The notes under the pieces: generated by a model
The model's input: only the letters and a program-made list of their open reading frames with translations
Databases searched by the model: none
Told to the model about the DNA's origin: nothing
NCBI RefSeq assembly: GCF_000499845.2
Contig: NC_023753.2
Span: forward strand, 4,300,791 to 4,364,790
Source: Phaseolus vulgaris
Lineage: Eukaryota; Streptophyta; Magnoliopsida; Fabales; Fabaceae
DNA: 64,000 nt
Reading direction: 5' to 3'
Part shown: in pieces, positions 28,621-39,888 of the stretch
Layout: each line of letters starts with the position of its first letter
Position numbering within the stretch: position 1 is the stretch's first letter
Program-made: the position numbers and the translations under genes

Positions 28621-28800
28621 CTTGCACTTGCAATGATGATTCATTTATGGTCTCAACCATATATATATATACCAATAATAATAACAAACAATCAATAATT
28701 TTAAAAAAAATAATATATGCATTTTAGATTGATGGAAACTATCCAACCACAACATCCACAAAATAGGAAGGATAAATACCTAGAGTTTTGTTCAGAGACT

Positions 28801-29605
28801 TGTTAGAATAAATGATCCTAATTGGGCTTTTTTTCTATCTTTTGTAGGCCCAATAAAAATGACAACTCTAGGAGGAAAGAATGCACAAAGTATATCAAAG
28901 AAGAAATCCACACCATGAAAGAATATTAGAGTCTCAAACTGAAACTCAATTGGTTTTAGCAAGACCAAGTTAATATCTCTTAGGGTCAGCCTTTAGCTTT
29001 AAAATTTTTTACAAATTAGTCTAGGATTTTATTTGAACCATGTATTGGGCCTTGGTTTAATTTTGGGCTATGTATTGGGCCTTGTATTTGAGCTAATAGA
29101 AGTGAGTGTGTATAGTAATAGAGGGTGCATTTGTAAAGTGCTCACAACTTGGCATGGGAAGCATGTGCGTGACATGAGAAGCATGAACGTCCACATGACT
29201 CTTGCTCATTAGATAGGATCCCCACCAGTTAAGAGTCATCATCTCATTTGAGAGGATCATGAGCATGGAACATGTGACGCCACTTGTCACCTTGCCAATG
29301 GAGATTTTTTAGGTTAAAGATTTTATTTTAGACATCCAAGACTCCTATAAATAGGAATACACTCTTATATTTTTTTTTTAACTTGGAATTAGTAATAAAA
29401 TGTTGTCCATTTTTGGCCATTCTATTTGTTCCTAAGTTCTCCCTAGGTTAGCCTCTTTCAAGACTTAGCCTAAGCTCTTTCGTAGTGAGTTGGTCTCACC
29501 TCTCACTCTCATAAATTCTTAACTTCACTTCAATCCATGAAAAATCCTCTTGAGTTTCTTTAATGCTTCTCCTCCTTAAATCTCCTTCTTCATCCATCAA
29601 AAGAA
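28801..29605 (+). mobile_element. candidate solo LTR or LTR fragment
   Basis: The segment starts TGTTAGAATAAATGATCC, an LTR-like 5' TG. It contains a CCTATAAATAGGAATAC core promoter (29332-29350), an AATAAAATG signal (29394) and a long pyrimidine-rich leader-like region with AACTTCACTTC. That is the order of signals in an LTR. The 3' CA end near 29600 and a target-site duplication could not be fixed, and no internal polyprotein is adjacent. Two near-identical TGTATTGGGCCTTG words lie at 29041 and 29073. Confidence 0.45.
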
Positions 29606-30700
29606 GAAATTAAAAAAATATCAATAGACGAAGAGTGTTTTCTATCACGGATTATGTATTTTAAAATAGACTCTAAATAATTACCTCTTTACAACAACAC
29701 TACTTAAGTTACTTCTGCTCTCCCACTCATGAATGGAGAAAGAAAATTTGAAAAAGGTACAACGAAAGGTAAAAAAAAAGGTTGAAAAGAAAAAAACAAG
29801 AAATTAAGTTAAATATAAATATAAAAAAATAGTTTAATCTTTCTACAAGAAATTTATGGTGTGCAAAATACATCGCTTTGCAATAAAAAATGGATAACTT
29901 TTTAATGAAAGAAATACCTTAATACAAAAACACTATCAACATTTTCGGTATAATTTTTAACTTTTATAAACTCAAATAAATATACGATAATTATAATTGA
30001 ATGAGTATATATCCCAAATATCAAAATAATACCATCATTCAAAATTTTTGAAATTGTCTCGTATTATTCTCTTGCTCGTGTGTTTACTTATTTATTATAT
30101 AAAAATATTATATAGTTCCTCGTAAAGAATGATGGAGCCAGGTCCTAGGTGTTACCATGTTAGGAATGATATTCATATTTATAGAAAATGTGCTATAATT
30201 TACATTAAATGATAGTCAGAGCAGCCAGAATTAAGTAAGGTCAGCAGAAATTTAAAATTATATTTAATTGTGCTTCCTAATATTCACGTTTTAAAAATCT
30301 TTGAACTACGAACTTTTGGTCAACGCTATTAAATTTATTCTCCATTGCAAATATTGGGGAGCTTTAGTTTATGAAATCAGCGTACCCAATTTGCTACTAA
30401 GTGGAAAATTGATTATTATACTCCATTATCAAAATCTCTAATAAAATCAAAACCTCTAATAGAATGATGAATGATAAGAAAATGTTAGAGTGAAGCATGA
30501 TTTTCCCACTTGAGAAAGAACTCTCTCGTCATAGATGTTATCCAAATCACTAAAAAAATAATGAAAAATTAATAGTTAATTAGTTACCAATTTAAAAACT
30601 ATTTAATAATAATATAAATAAATTTAGAAATTATAAATTTTTTTAGTTTCTATTAGGTCATGGGTCTGATCCGATATTTGATCATTTATGAGTTGTTTCC
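29606..30700. other. AT-rich gene-free DNA
   Basis: I see no coding signal, RNA gene or defined repeat in this stretch. Confidence 0.6.
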
Positions 30701-30719
30701 CGACCTATGTATATAATAT

Positions 30720-31080
30720 TATGAGAGAGCACTATTCAAGGAATTTTAATCAATTAGTTTTAATCACTCAATTAAGGTATAATCATGACTAAAGGTGGAG
30801 AGGTTACAATTCTATCTATATATACCAGATTACGTCTTACATAAAAGATCCTCTAATATCTAATATAATCATCATCATCTAATAAACAATACAAGGAGTG
30901 CTTTCCACTCCTATTTCATATTATATTCATGATATTTATGTTCTTACTGACTTGAGCGTCGGAGTGTCATCGCAGGAGGAACTTCCTCTCATTTCCTGAA
31001 TGTTGAATCACTTGAAGGGAGATCACCACTAGGAGCTCATCCAGATTCTGACTTACCTTAAGTTGACTAAAACAGTTTCT
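30720..31080 (+). mobile_element. LTR-like fragment (copy 2 of motif)
   Basis: TGACTTGAGCGTCGGAGTGT occurs at 30948-30967, followed by CATCGCAGGAGG. This is the same block as at 10041 and 38648. About 100 bp upstream there is a CTATATATACC promoter-like word. Ends and partner LTR are unknown. Confidence 0.45.
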
Positions 31081-31156
31081 AAAATAGTCTTTAATTCAAC
31101 CATTATAGCAATTAATTATTTTTTTTCTTCTAAAATTAGATTTTATTTTATGATTG
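31080..31156 (+). mobile_element. right-end fragment of a CACTA-type miniature element
   Basis: GTTTCTAAAATAGTC, TTAATTATTTTTTTTC and GATTTTATTTTATGATTGTCTTG match, in order, the right arm of the foldback element at 34646-35001. The final TAGTG is lost and no left arm precedes it; the adjacent LTR-like fragment ends directly before it. Confidence 0.5.
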
Positions 31157-31195
31157 TCTTGAAACAAAATTATGTACACATGAAGGATAAAAAAA

Positions 31196-31414
31196 ATGAT
31201 GTCTCTTTCCCAAAATAAGAAAATAGGTAGTGGTATGAGATCCACAAGAATATTTTGTTTGGGTATGACGAAAGATACAAAGGCTTTGTCTCTGGAACGT
31301 GCTTCCAACCCATTCTGGGATGTGCCAACTAAGCAACGGAGTTTGTGCAGGAGAAGTGCCTACGTAGACGATTCAGAGGTTTTTTTTTCTCTTCTTTGTT
31401 TTCCTGTCAATTGA
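31196..31414 (+). other. orphan open frame, unrecognised
   Basis: A 72-codon open frame in a GC-richer patch, with composition that looks more protein-like than its surroundings (segments NPFWDVPTKQRS and AYVDDSE). No domain is recognised. It could be a captured exon fragment, or chance. The reverse strand is also open over part of it. There is no plausible promoter or partner exon. Confidence 0.25.
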
Positions 31415-31845
31415 AAACTGTACTAACAATGACATATGCACCAAAAATGTCAACATACATACAGCAAAAACACTGTTACCTACACAAAAGGGCACAAATC
31501 ATTTCCTTTTCTTAACCATTTTCTTCTCTTCACCACATTTTTCAATTTTCGAAACTCCAATGCTTTTCTGGACTTGTTCATGCTGGCATGGTAATGCTGC
31601 ACCATTATATTTGTAACGTAATAACATGGACCACCTCTTTCATTAACATTGCAGCTTTGGACCCTTCATCATCCTCCAAAACTAAGACACTCTAAATCTT
31701 GGTAAAATAATATATGAAAATCTTGCAGTAAAATAGTAAAAGTTATCTTGCATAATCGATGTTTCTTTTTACATAAAATTTTCATGTTAGATATTATTAT
31801 ACAACTTCACATCTGAACTATACTAACAATTCAAATTACAACAAT

Positions 31846-32039
31846 CACTACAAGAAAATTATTAAATATAAATTAATTTTAGAAAAAATAATAATTAATT
31901 ATTATATTAATTAATTTAGATACGAGATTACAATTTTTTTTTTCTAAATTAGTTTCTATTGTTATTAATTTAATTAATATAACAATTAATTATTTGTTAT
32001 CTATAAAATTAGTTTTTATTTAATAATTTTCTTATAGTA
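31846..32039. mobile_element. CACTA-type miniature inverted-repeat element, 194 bp
   Basis: The left end CACTACAAGAAAATTATT and the right end, read in reverse, TACTATAAGAAAATTATT continue into matching sequence and agree at about 21 of 23 positions. AAT flanks both sides (31843-31845 and 32040-32042), fitting the 3-bp target duplication of the CACTA superfamily. The interior is AT-rich and largely self-complementary, with no coding capacity. Relatives are at 19306, 31080, 34646, 48480 and 52865. Confidence 0.8.
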
Positions 32040-32917
32040 AATACCATTACACAAATATAGTATACTAAGATTTTCAAGTAAGAATAATCATTTATTATTA
32101 AATTTCGTTTCTCATTATAACAATTAATACATGATTCAGTGAAGAAGAAAAAAAAACACAAAAGAACCCAAAAAAATTGATCATTTCATAAGAATTTGTA
32201 TACTTGTATAAAATTAAAAAAAAAAACAGTTAAGTTGTGAAATTATACTTTAATAATGATACGTAAGTATTTAAAAAAATTAAAGTATTAAAAACAAACA
32301 ATTAAAGAAATGAAAGTTTATTGCAATTAGATGGTTAATTAAAGAAAAAAAAAATTGATTCGGCATAAAATCCTATAAAATAACTATTACAGAGAAAATG
32401 GTTATCCGAATTATTTATATGTACTAATGAAGAGAGTTAGCTTTATGAAAAAGTATATATAAAAGTTAAATTTAATTGTAATATGCTAGTGGGTTTTTCT
32501 AATTATACAATAATATTTTTTACATAATAAAATATTACATTTTATAATATTTATTTTAAAGATCATAGACTAATAATTAACAATGTAAACATTTTAAAGT
32601 TGCAACTAAAATATTAAGATTTTGGTCTACTAGTGAAATATTAATTATTAGGTATCTTTCACCATACACCATTACTTATATCCTAACATACTTTTAAAAA
32701 AGGTACACAATAAATACTTGCAACATGAAATACACCATAAAATATAATACATATTATACCTAACAATTATATATGCATAAATCCTTCATTTATATATAAT
32801 CCAGCATAAATAATGTCGCTTTAACAAAATCTTTCTAAAGAAAATGAGTTTATTTTCTATCTCTCTCCGTTTGAGTGAAATGTTTCGTTCAAACAAAAAG
32901 ACTTTAGAAAGAAAGTC

Positions 32918-32949
<32 letters not shown>

Positions 32950-34645
32950 TTATTTTTATTTTTTTATTTTTTTTTATCTTTTTAGTGATATATAATAACT
33001 TATTTGAGTAAAAATAATAAAAAACAAGAATATGCAAAAATTTGTAAAATAGGTTTCAGAGTGTATCTAAAACTTAATATAAAATATTTATCAACTTCTC
33101 TAACATGATCATAAAACATCATTATACACTTGTTTTATATTTTAATATATTAAAAAATTGTTTCTAACTCCAAAGTAGTTACTATTTTTAACAAAAAAAA
33201 AACCAACATATTAATTCATTCATGATTTTACCAACTTTATAACTTAAAAGATTTCCACTTCAAAACTAAATATCAATACAAAGGCCATATCTTGACTATC
33301 TCAAATTCAATAGCAACATATATCACCATCACAAATAAAATAATTCAGTCATATATACCTATTCGATTTCGTAATTAGGGATACAAGTTTTTATATCAAT
33401 TACTATTATTTTTCTTGCTTGTATCTATTTATTTAATTAAAAAAGAAACTAATTTAAAAGTAATATATGAATTTAATTATATATAAAAATATATAATATC
33501 AACTCTAATGAATTAAGTCTCGCACTATGCATCACTTAAATTTAACTTATTTATTCAATGAAATCAAATGTCAACTTAACTTTGACAAATTAATTGTCTA
33601 CTATCATTCCCATATCTTCTCACATATTTAAAAAATGTTTATATGAGGTTTAAGAAGAAATTAATGAATGATTATAAACATTAGGATAACAAAGATAGTA
33701 ATGGCTTCGTTTGTTAAGCTTTTTTTGTGACTTTATCCACAGTGAAGAAAGATCAATTTATTAGATTAAAGAAAAAAAAATTAAGGTTGTGATTACAAGC
33801 TTAACAGGAATACCATTCACCATATATATAACCCTCCTCACAATATTGTTATAAAAAAGAAAAACAGATCAAGAAGATGTTAAAACCATGCATGATATTA
33901 TAAAATTCGTATCTATAGACTACACAATAAAATTCATTTTATATATATAAACTAATGACAATAAACAATGATATTATATAACTGTAAGTGTAAAATACTA
34001 TAATTGTATTTATAAAAAAAACTAACAAATGTCGAAAATTTATTTAATTGTTTAAAAACTACAAGAGTAATATTGTCTTTTATTTAATTTATTGAATAAT
34101 AAACTTGTACATGTATATAATTTAAATTAATAAATTCTAAGGTTGGCCTTATCTTAAAATATAATTACATAGATTGTCGTATTCTATTTATTAGAAATAT
34201 AACAGTGATTCCTCCAAAAATATTATAACATGTACTGACTACAATAAGTTTCTCGAGAAATATGTAATAATTTTAAATCTTCTTCCAATAAGTAATTTCA
34301 CCAAAATAAATTCTACTTCTTCTATTCTTTTTTTTTCACATTTTCCTTCTCTCTCCTCCACCTCCCTAAGTTCTGTTTGCTAGTATATATTTATGAAATA
34401 TCATGACAAGATATTTGATATTTGAATTAAATTAAATTAATGATATGATTGTATGAAAGGAGATTATTAGTAAGGTTATATTTAAACCTTAAGTAAAGTA
34501 GTTGACGGTTTTTTTAATACTAGAAAGGAAATTTTATCAAAAGGTTTTATTTTAATGCATAAATAATTGCACCAACTTTTAATGAGTGCATTTATACATG
34601 TTCATTGATAAATATGATGGGTTGAAGATTATGCGATAAATATAG
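32040..34645. other. AT-rich gene-free DNA with TA microsatellite
   Basis: About 2.6 kb of extremely AT-rich sequence, with a (TA)n tract at about 32918-32946 followed by a T-rich run. No coding or RNA gene was seen. Confidence 0.65.
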
Positions 34646-35001
34646 CACAAAATAAAATAAATAGAAATCAATTTTTATAGATTAAAGTAATTAGTTATAA
34701 TTGTAATTAAATTAGAGATTATTTTACAAACTATTTTTTTTTAAAATTAGTTTATATTATTATTAAATAGTTTCTAAATTGGTATCTAATTAACAACCAA
34801 GGTTTTAGAAACTAAATAATTGGTAGTTAAAACTTTGGTTGCTAATTAGATACCAATTTAGAAACTATTTAACAATAATAGAAACTAATTTAGAAACTAT
34901 TTTTTTTTTAGTTTCTAAAATAGTCTTTAATTTAGTTACTATTGCAACTGTTTATTTTGGTCTCTAAAAATTGGTTTCTATTTCATGATTTTCTTGTAGT
35001 G
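34646..35001. mobile_element. foldback CACTA-type miniature element, about 356 bp
   Basis: The right end TTTTCTTGTAGTG (34989-35001) is the complement of the CACTACAAGAAAA terminus; the left end is worn (CACAAAATAAA). The two halves form a long hairpin centred near 34810: TAGTTTCTAAATTGGTATCT with AACAACCAAGGTTTTAG on the left mirrors CTTTGGTTGCTAATTAG with ATACCAATTTAGAAACTA on the right. It is non-coding. Flanking bases do not give a clear target duplication, perhaps because the left tip is eroded. Confidence 0.8.
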
Positions 35002-35311
35002 TTGATTGTTGTTTAAGAGAAGAAAAATGTTTTATTAACACCCCAATGTCACTAACACAGACTTGACACCGCTTGAGTGACATTAATTGACGCGGCAGAC
35101 GTGATATTTGGTAAGGATGTGACACTGACTTTATATTATAATATATGATCCGTAGCACATGCAAAACTGGTCATCCGTGTCTAGAATTGGTTACCTATGT
35201 GACGTTTATGACTCACCCACTCTTTATGAAAAAAAAAATCAATTTTTTTAATATGGATCATATATTATATGACTGAACATATGGGTCATTATGAGTAAAA
35301 AAATATATATT

Positions 35312-35342
35312 ACACTGGTTGTTTCTAAGAACCGATGTAATA
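35312..35342. repeat. short hairpin, transposon-like subterminal motif
   Basis: TTACACTGGTT, a short loop and AACCGATGTAA form an imperfect inverted repeat (9 of 11 pairs). Legume genomes carry many such TTACA(C/T)CGGTT palindromes in CACTA-like elements. The GC-richer segments at 35040-35200 and 35370-35460 on either side may belong to the same decayed element. Confidence 0.4.
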
Positions 35343-35459
35343 TGTTCTTTTTTACCCTATTTTGAAGTTCGTGCTGCTCATTCGCGCGCAAGCTTACTCT
35401 GCCACATTCGCAGCATCAAATGTGTGTCATGTGCAGAGAGATCAATATATCGGGACTCT

Positions 35460-38140
35460 TAAAGAGAAATTTCCCCAATAAAAAGGAAACAACATACTTT
35501 ACTATTCATTAAAATTTTAATTTATTAAAAAGATTGTATAAAAGATTATTTTAATCTATATTAATTATAAATAAGTGTCATTAATTTTCTTGCATAAAAG
35601 ATTAGGCGATAAGTATTGCCAATTCAAGAATTTATCCAATAAAATCATAGTTTGTGTTTATTTACCAATTCAAGAAATTTTCAAATAAAAGAAACAATAT
35701 AATCTATTATTTTAAGACAACTTAAAAAAAAAATCAATTCATTATTATAAATAGCCTATTAACCTATATAATAGTGCAGTTATACATACTTTAATCAATA
35801 TAATTAGGGTAAAAATTAATGTCTAAAGGGTTAAGTGATAGTTATTAATGCATAACAACTCATCCAATAAAAGAAATAATTTTTTAAAATAATTTATTTA
35901 AAAGGCAACTATACTCTTAAAAACAGACAAGTATAGCAAAAAAAATTAACTTCAGTGCATTGTATATCAATAAGCTTGTTGTATCAATGAATCTCTTAAG
36001 ACTGTTGTAATACTTTTATTACATATAATTAATGCCTAAAAGGCTAGGCCATAGTTATTATCTATCTGAAAATTCCTCCAATAAAAAAAACAACAATAAG
36101 GATTCCCCAATATATTTGAGATATTTTTCTTACTTTTTCTTTTTTTATGTTTTTGTATAATTAGGCTATGCTTAAAGTTTTTTTTTTCTTAAAAATAAAA
36201 AAAAAACGCACTTTAAATAATATCAATATTATTCACAGAAAGTAGATTTCTCTTAAATCCAAAATACAACAACTCAATAAATTATTATTTTATTATAATA
36301 TTATTTTTATTTTTATTATTTTAATATAATATTTTATTATAAAAAAATTATTAAGTGAAAGTAGGTGAAATAAAGAGTCTTAAACAAATATTTTCTCAAA
36401 GACTAATTCTTTTGAAACATTAATATTATGATTGAACATAAATATTAACATTGGTCTATCACTTAAAAATTATATCAATTTACCTTACTTTCATATAAAA
36501 ATTTTATAATAACATTAAATGACAGGATTTCTACATTTTTAATTGAGTATTGTATATGAAACCTTAAATCTTAGACCATAAACCCTAAATCTTAGACCAT
36601 AAACCCTAAATCTCTATTAGTTATTTATCATATAATATCTTTGTATATTTGTCTTGATGTATCATTATAATAAACATGTCTCAATTAAATGACTAACTTA
36701 ATACTTACACTACATCTCAGTAGTATCTCTTTGATAATTTTTGACAATTACAAAAAGAATCACATTAATATCACACATATCCACATGCACAATATATCAT
36801 CATCAATCACATATGATTCACACCTTATCATCAATAAAATACATCCCATCTCATATCATTAACCAAATAAGATCTTCAATCTATCTCATCTATTATACTC
36901 ACATATACATAATATTTATAACTTCAAAACATATCAATTTCATCCTATAAAATCTTTTTGTGACACAATCTCGCTTAAGGAAAAATTCAATAAAAAAGAA
37001 CATTAATTTTTGTGAGATTTTTTTTACTAGAGAAAATTTTTTAGATTGGTGAAAACTTTTAGCTCAAGCGAGAAATGTCTAGTTTGGACAAAAATACTAA
37101 AAATAAATAAATTATACAACATCCAAATACAACTACTTCAACCACACAATTAATAAAAAAAAACAATTCTACAATCATTTTTCATTAAATTTACACTTTA
37201 ACAAAAAATTTAAAACCAAAACATTCCATCATTTTCATAAAAAAACAAGATAAAATATTAATTTTCCAACTTCTACATGTCATAACATTCTTAAAACAAC
37301 AAAATACAACTAAATAAAATATGCATTTAATCAAGTACTAATCCTACAAAAAAAAAGCTACTCCAATCCTCCAAAAGCCTAATTAACTTTGTAATGCACC
37401 AACTCATCACACTTGATTCAGTTTCAACCTAGGATCAACTTTGTACCAAATCCAAAATCAATTGAAAATAATTTGTAGTTACCATCTCCCGTTACCTTAA
37501 TTATTGTATTCTTTAAGAAAATTGCTCAAATAAGTTAGAAAGACTTAAGAGTGTAGCAATCCAAGGATCACAATTCAATTGTGACTTAACTCACCTAGTA
37601 TGTGTTACTTGATAATTGATGTCACTTGTAATAAACTTCTCATCAACAATTATCCTGCTGAAAATTTAAGTCATGACCTTAATTTTAATACCAATTGTTG
37701 AATTGAATGCTTATTACTATGTCAAAAGTTATGAAAATTAAACTCATGATTTTGATTTTAATACCAATTATTGAATTGAATGTTTGTTACTTTGTCAAAA
37801 ATTATAATTGTTAGTCAAATTCTACTTTTTTGTATTGAGGAGTGTAATAACTTAAACATTACTATTTGAGTGTGACTTGTTCCATCTAACTTCTGTAATG
37901 GAAATTGATGACTGTTATAATAACCCCATATGCAAGAAGGAAAAAAAAAACTTACCCTAATTAAAATTTTAATCAATCAAAACTGATTTTCACCTTTTCA
38001 CCGCTCTTTAATAAAATAATATAACAAAAATTAAAGAAAAATAAGAAAAAGTTAAAAAATTTAAATTTAAAAATAAATACAAAATAATTAACAACTTAAG
38101 TTTTGTATTAAACATAGAATATAATTTTAAATACTGTTCT
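35460..38140. other. gene-free DNA with two tandem repeats
   Basis: No gene was recognised. At 36560-36613 a 21-bp unit AACC(C/T)TAAATCTTAGACCAT is repeated two and a half times and contains telomere-like CCCTAAA. At about 37669-37813 a 72-bp unit with TTTTAATACCAATT(G/A)TTGAA is present twice. Around 36965-37090 the words TCTCGCTTAAG and CTCAAGCGAGA face each other about 100 bp apart. Confidence 0.6.
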
Positions 38141-38149
38141 CGTTTAAAA

Positions 38150-38235
38150 AATCGGCTCAATGAGGTGAGGTTTGTACCCACTTATATACAATGAAAGACT
38201 CAAATCTCTAGTCGATGTGGGATCTCTAACATAAA
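38150..38235 (+). repeat. copy of dispersed legume repeat
   Basis: GAGGTGAGGTTTGTACCCAC, CTTATATACAATG and CTCTAGTCGATGTGGGATCT occur in order. This is the well-preserved end of the repeat also seen, more diverged, at 5340-5955 and 15945-16090. Confidence 0.6.
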
Positions 38236-38369
38236 TGTTATTTTTTTATGATAATTTTATAGTTTGAATATCACATTCCAATAAAAATAATTTCGAAAAA
38301 TATTCTTAAATGAGATTGAAGAAATTAATTTATATATTAAACAAATTTTAATTAACAGGATTTTTTTTG

Positions 38370-38790
38370 TTTATATCTGTACCGGTATGGTCGACCGACA
38401 TGTTGACGTGTCTCGGTCACCTTGACTAAACTGACTGAGACACTACGGATGGTCAGACCGATCGACACGTTCAACCATTAACGCTCAAACCAAGGTCAGT
38501 GAAGCTAAACTACCATCAAGAATTATGTAATGCAACCATAAGTGTGATTCATTTCACTAATAAAGCCCATTAAAATAATATAAATAGCACACATTCCAAT
38601 GACGTAATTATCAGTGTACACATCCAAGTGCCAAATACTCTTTTTATTGACTTGAGTGTCGGAGTGTCTTCCCTTATTTGGCATTCACCCGAGACTGAGA
38701 GTCAAAGGAGTAACACGAAGGCGAGAAGAATCCTAGTGAAACCCTAGTAACCTATCCGAAAAAAGAAGGAAAACGAAGACTTCAATAGTT
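38370..38790 (+). mobile_element. LTR-like fragment (copy 3 of motif)
   Basis: A GC-richer island with TGACTTGAGTGTCGGAGTGT at 38648-38667, the same block as at 10041 and 30948. The upstream part is rich in CGGTC/GACCG words (TGGTCGACCGACATG), and AATATAAATAGC at 38577 may be a core promoter. No open frame, partner LTR or clear target duplication. Confidence 0.5.
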
Positions 38791-39245
38791 CTTTAGGTCC
38801 CATCTCCATAACAGGAACAATATCCAAATATAAAAATAAATAATTTTTTCACAAAACCTAAAAATAATTGAAAATATTATATAGGACAAAAGCTAACTTT
38901 AAATTAATTAGCAATTTATACTCTTAAATGAATTACTTTCTATACATTACTATCAGATTATTACTCTATAACTAAATTAGTTATCTTGAATAGACTTTCC
39001 AAATAATAAGATTTGACACCTAAGGCAAATAACAAAGAAAAGAAACTTACCACTCATATCTCAGGAATTGATCTTCCATGTTCATAATTTTCAGTAGAAC
39101 TGTATCCACCCTTACCAACATACAAACAAATAAACTGACATACCATAATGGACACTCTTAAATAAACAATTCCATCAAACAACATTATTAAATTACCTTT
39201 CAGTTTCGAATCTTTGTCCTAATTTATTTTTTCACCATAAACCAA

Positions 39246-39568
39246 GTCTCTCTCTATCTCTCTCTCTCTCTCTTCACATTCTAGTTTTCAAATTTTCATT
39301 AATGGATGCCCACCTTCTGTTATTCTCCTCCTAGAGGCAAGTCCCCTTCTTTCTCAGTATTCTCCTTCTTCCCATTGTTTCAGTTCAACTTGTATTCCAC
39401 ACCCCTCCAATCAAAATCTCAACTTTTTAAGACCCATCAGACTTTTTCTTCCCTCTATTCGATCTTTGCATGTGTCAGCACTCTCCACACGAGTTTCAGA
39501 ATGATGGTGAATGGAGCACAGAAAACATAGTTGGATTTCTATCAGCACCTGCCTCAAAATCATCTTCG
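39246..39568 (+). other. probable 5' UTR exon of the RIC gene, with CT microsatellite
   Basis: A (CT)n tract (about 39246-39273) is followed by pyrimidine-rich sequence that ends TCATCTTCGG|GTACTG at 39568/39569, a possible donor. A possible acceptor TTGTGACAG lies near 39811, before the RIC start codon at 39889. CT tracts in leaders are common in plant genes. The 74-codon open frame at 39306-39530 overlaps this leader and has no domain; if translated it would be an upstream ORF. Confidence 0.45.
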
Positions 39569-39888
39569 GGTACTGTATTTTTCTTTGTTTACCCTTAGAT
39601 TTTTTCTACTGAAACATGTTGAAAGAGAAGTTTTCATTTTTTTACATTAATGAGCAATAGCATCTTCTTTGTGTTCAATATTCAGATGCTAATCTTCACT
39701 CCTAGGAAAAAAAAAAAGGTTCTAATCACATGCAATGAAACCTTAGCTGATACTCCACATCGTTTTTGGGATTGAGCATTTGTATATATCAATACTCCAT
39801 TTTGTGACAGGCAAAAGCATCTCCAAGTCAGAAAATTTCCGGTCTCTACTTCCAATTTTGTCACTTTGCTGTGGTCGTGATCTCCACC

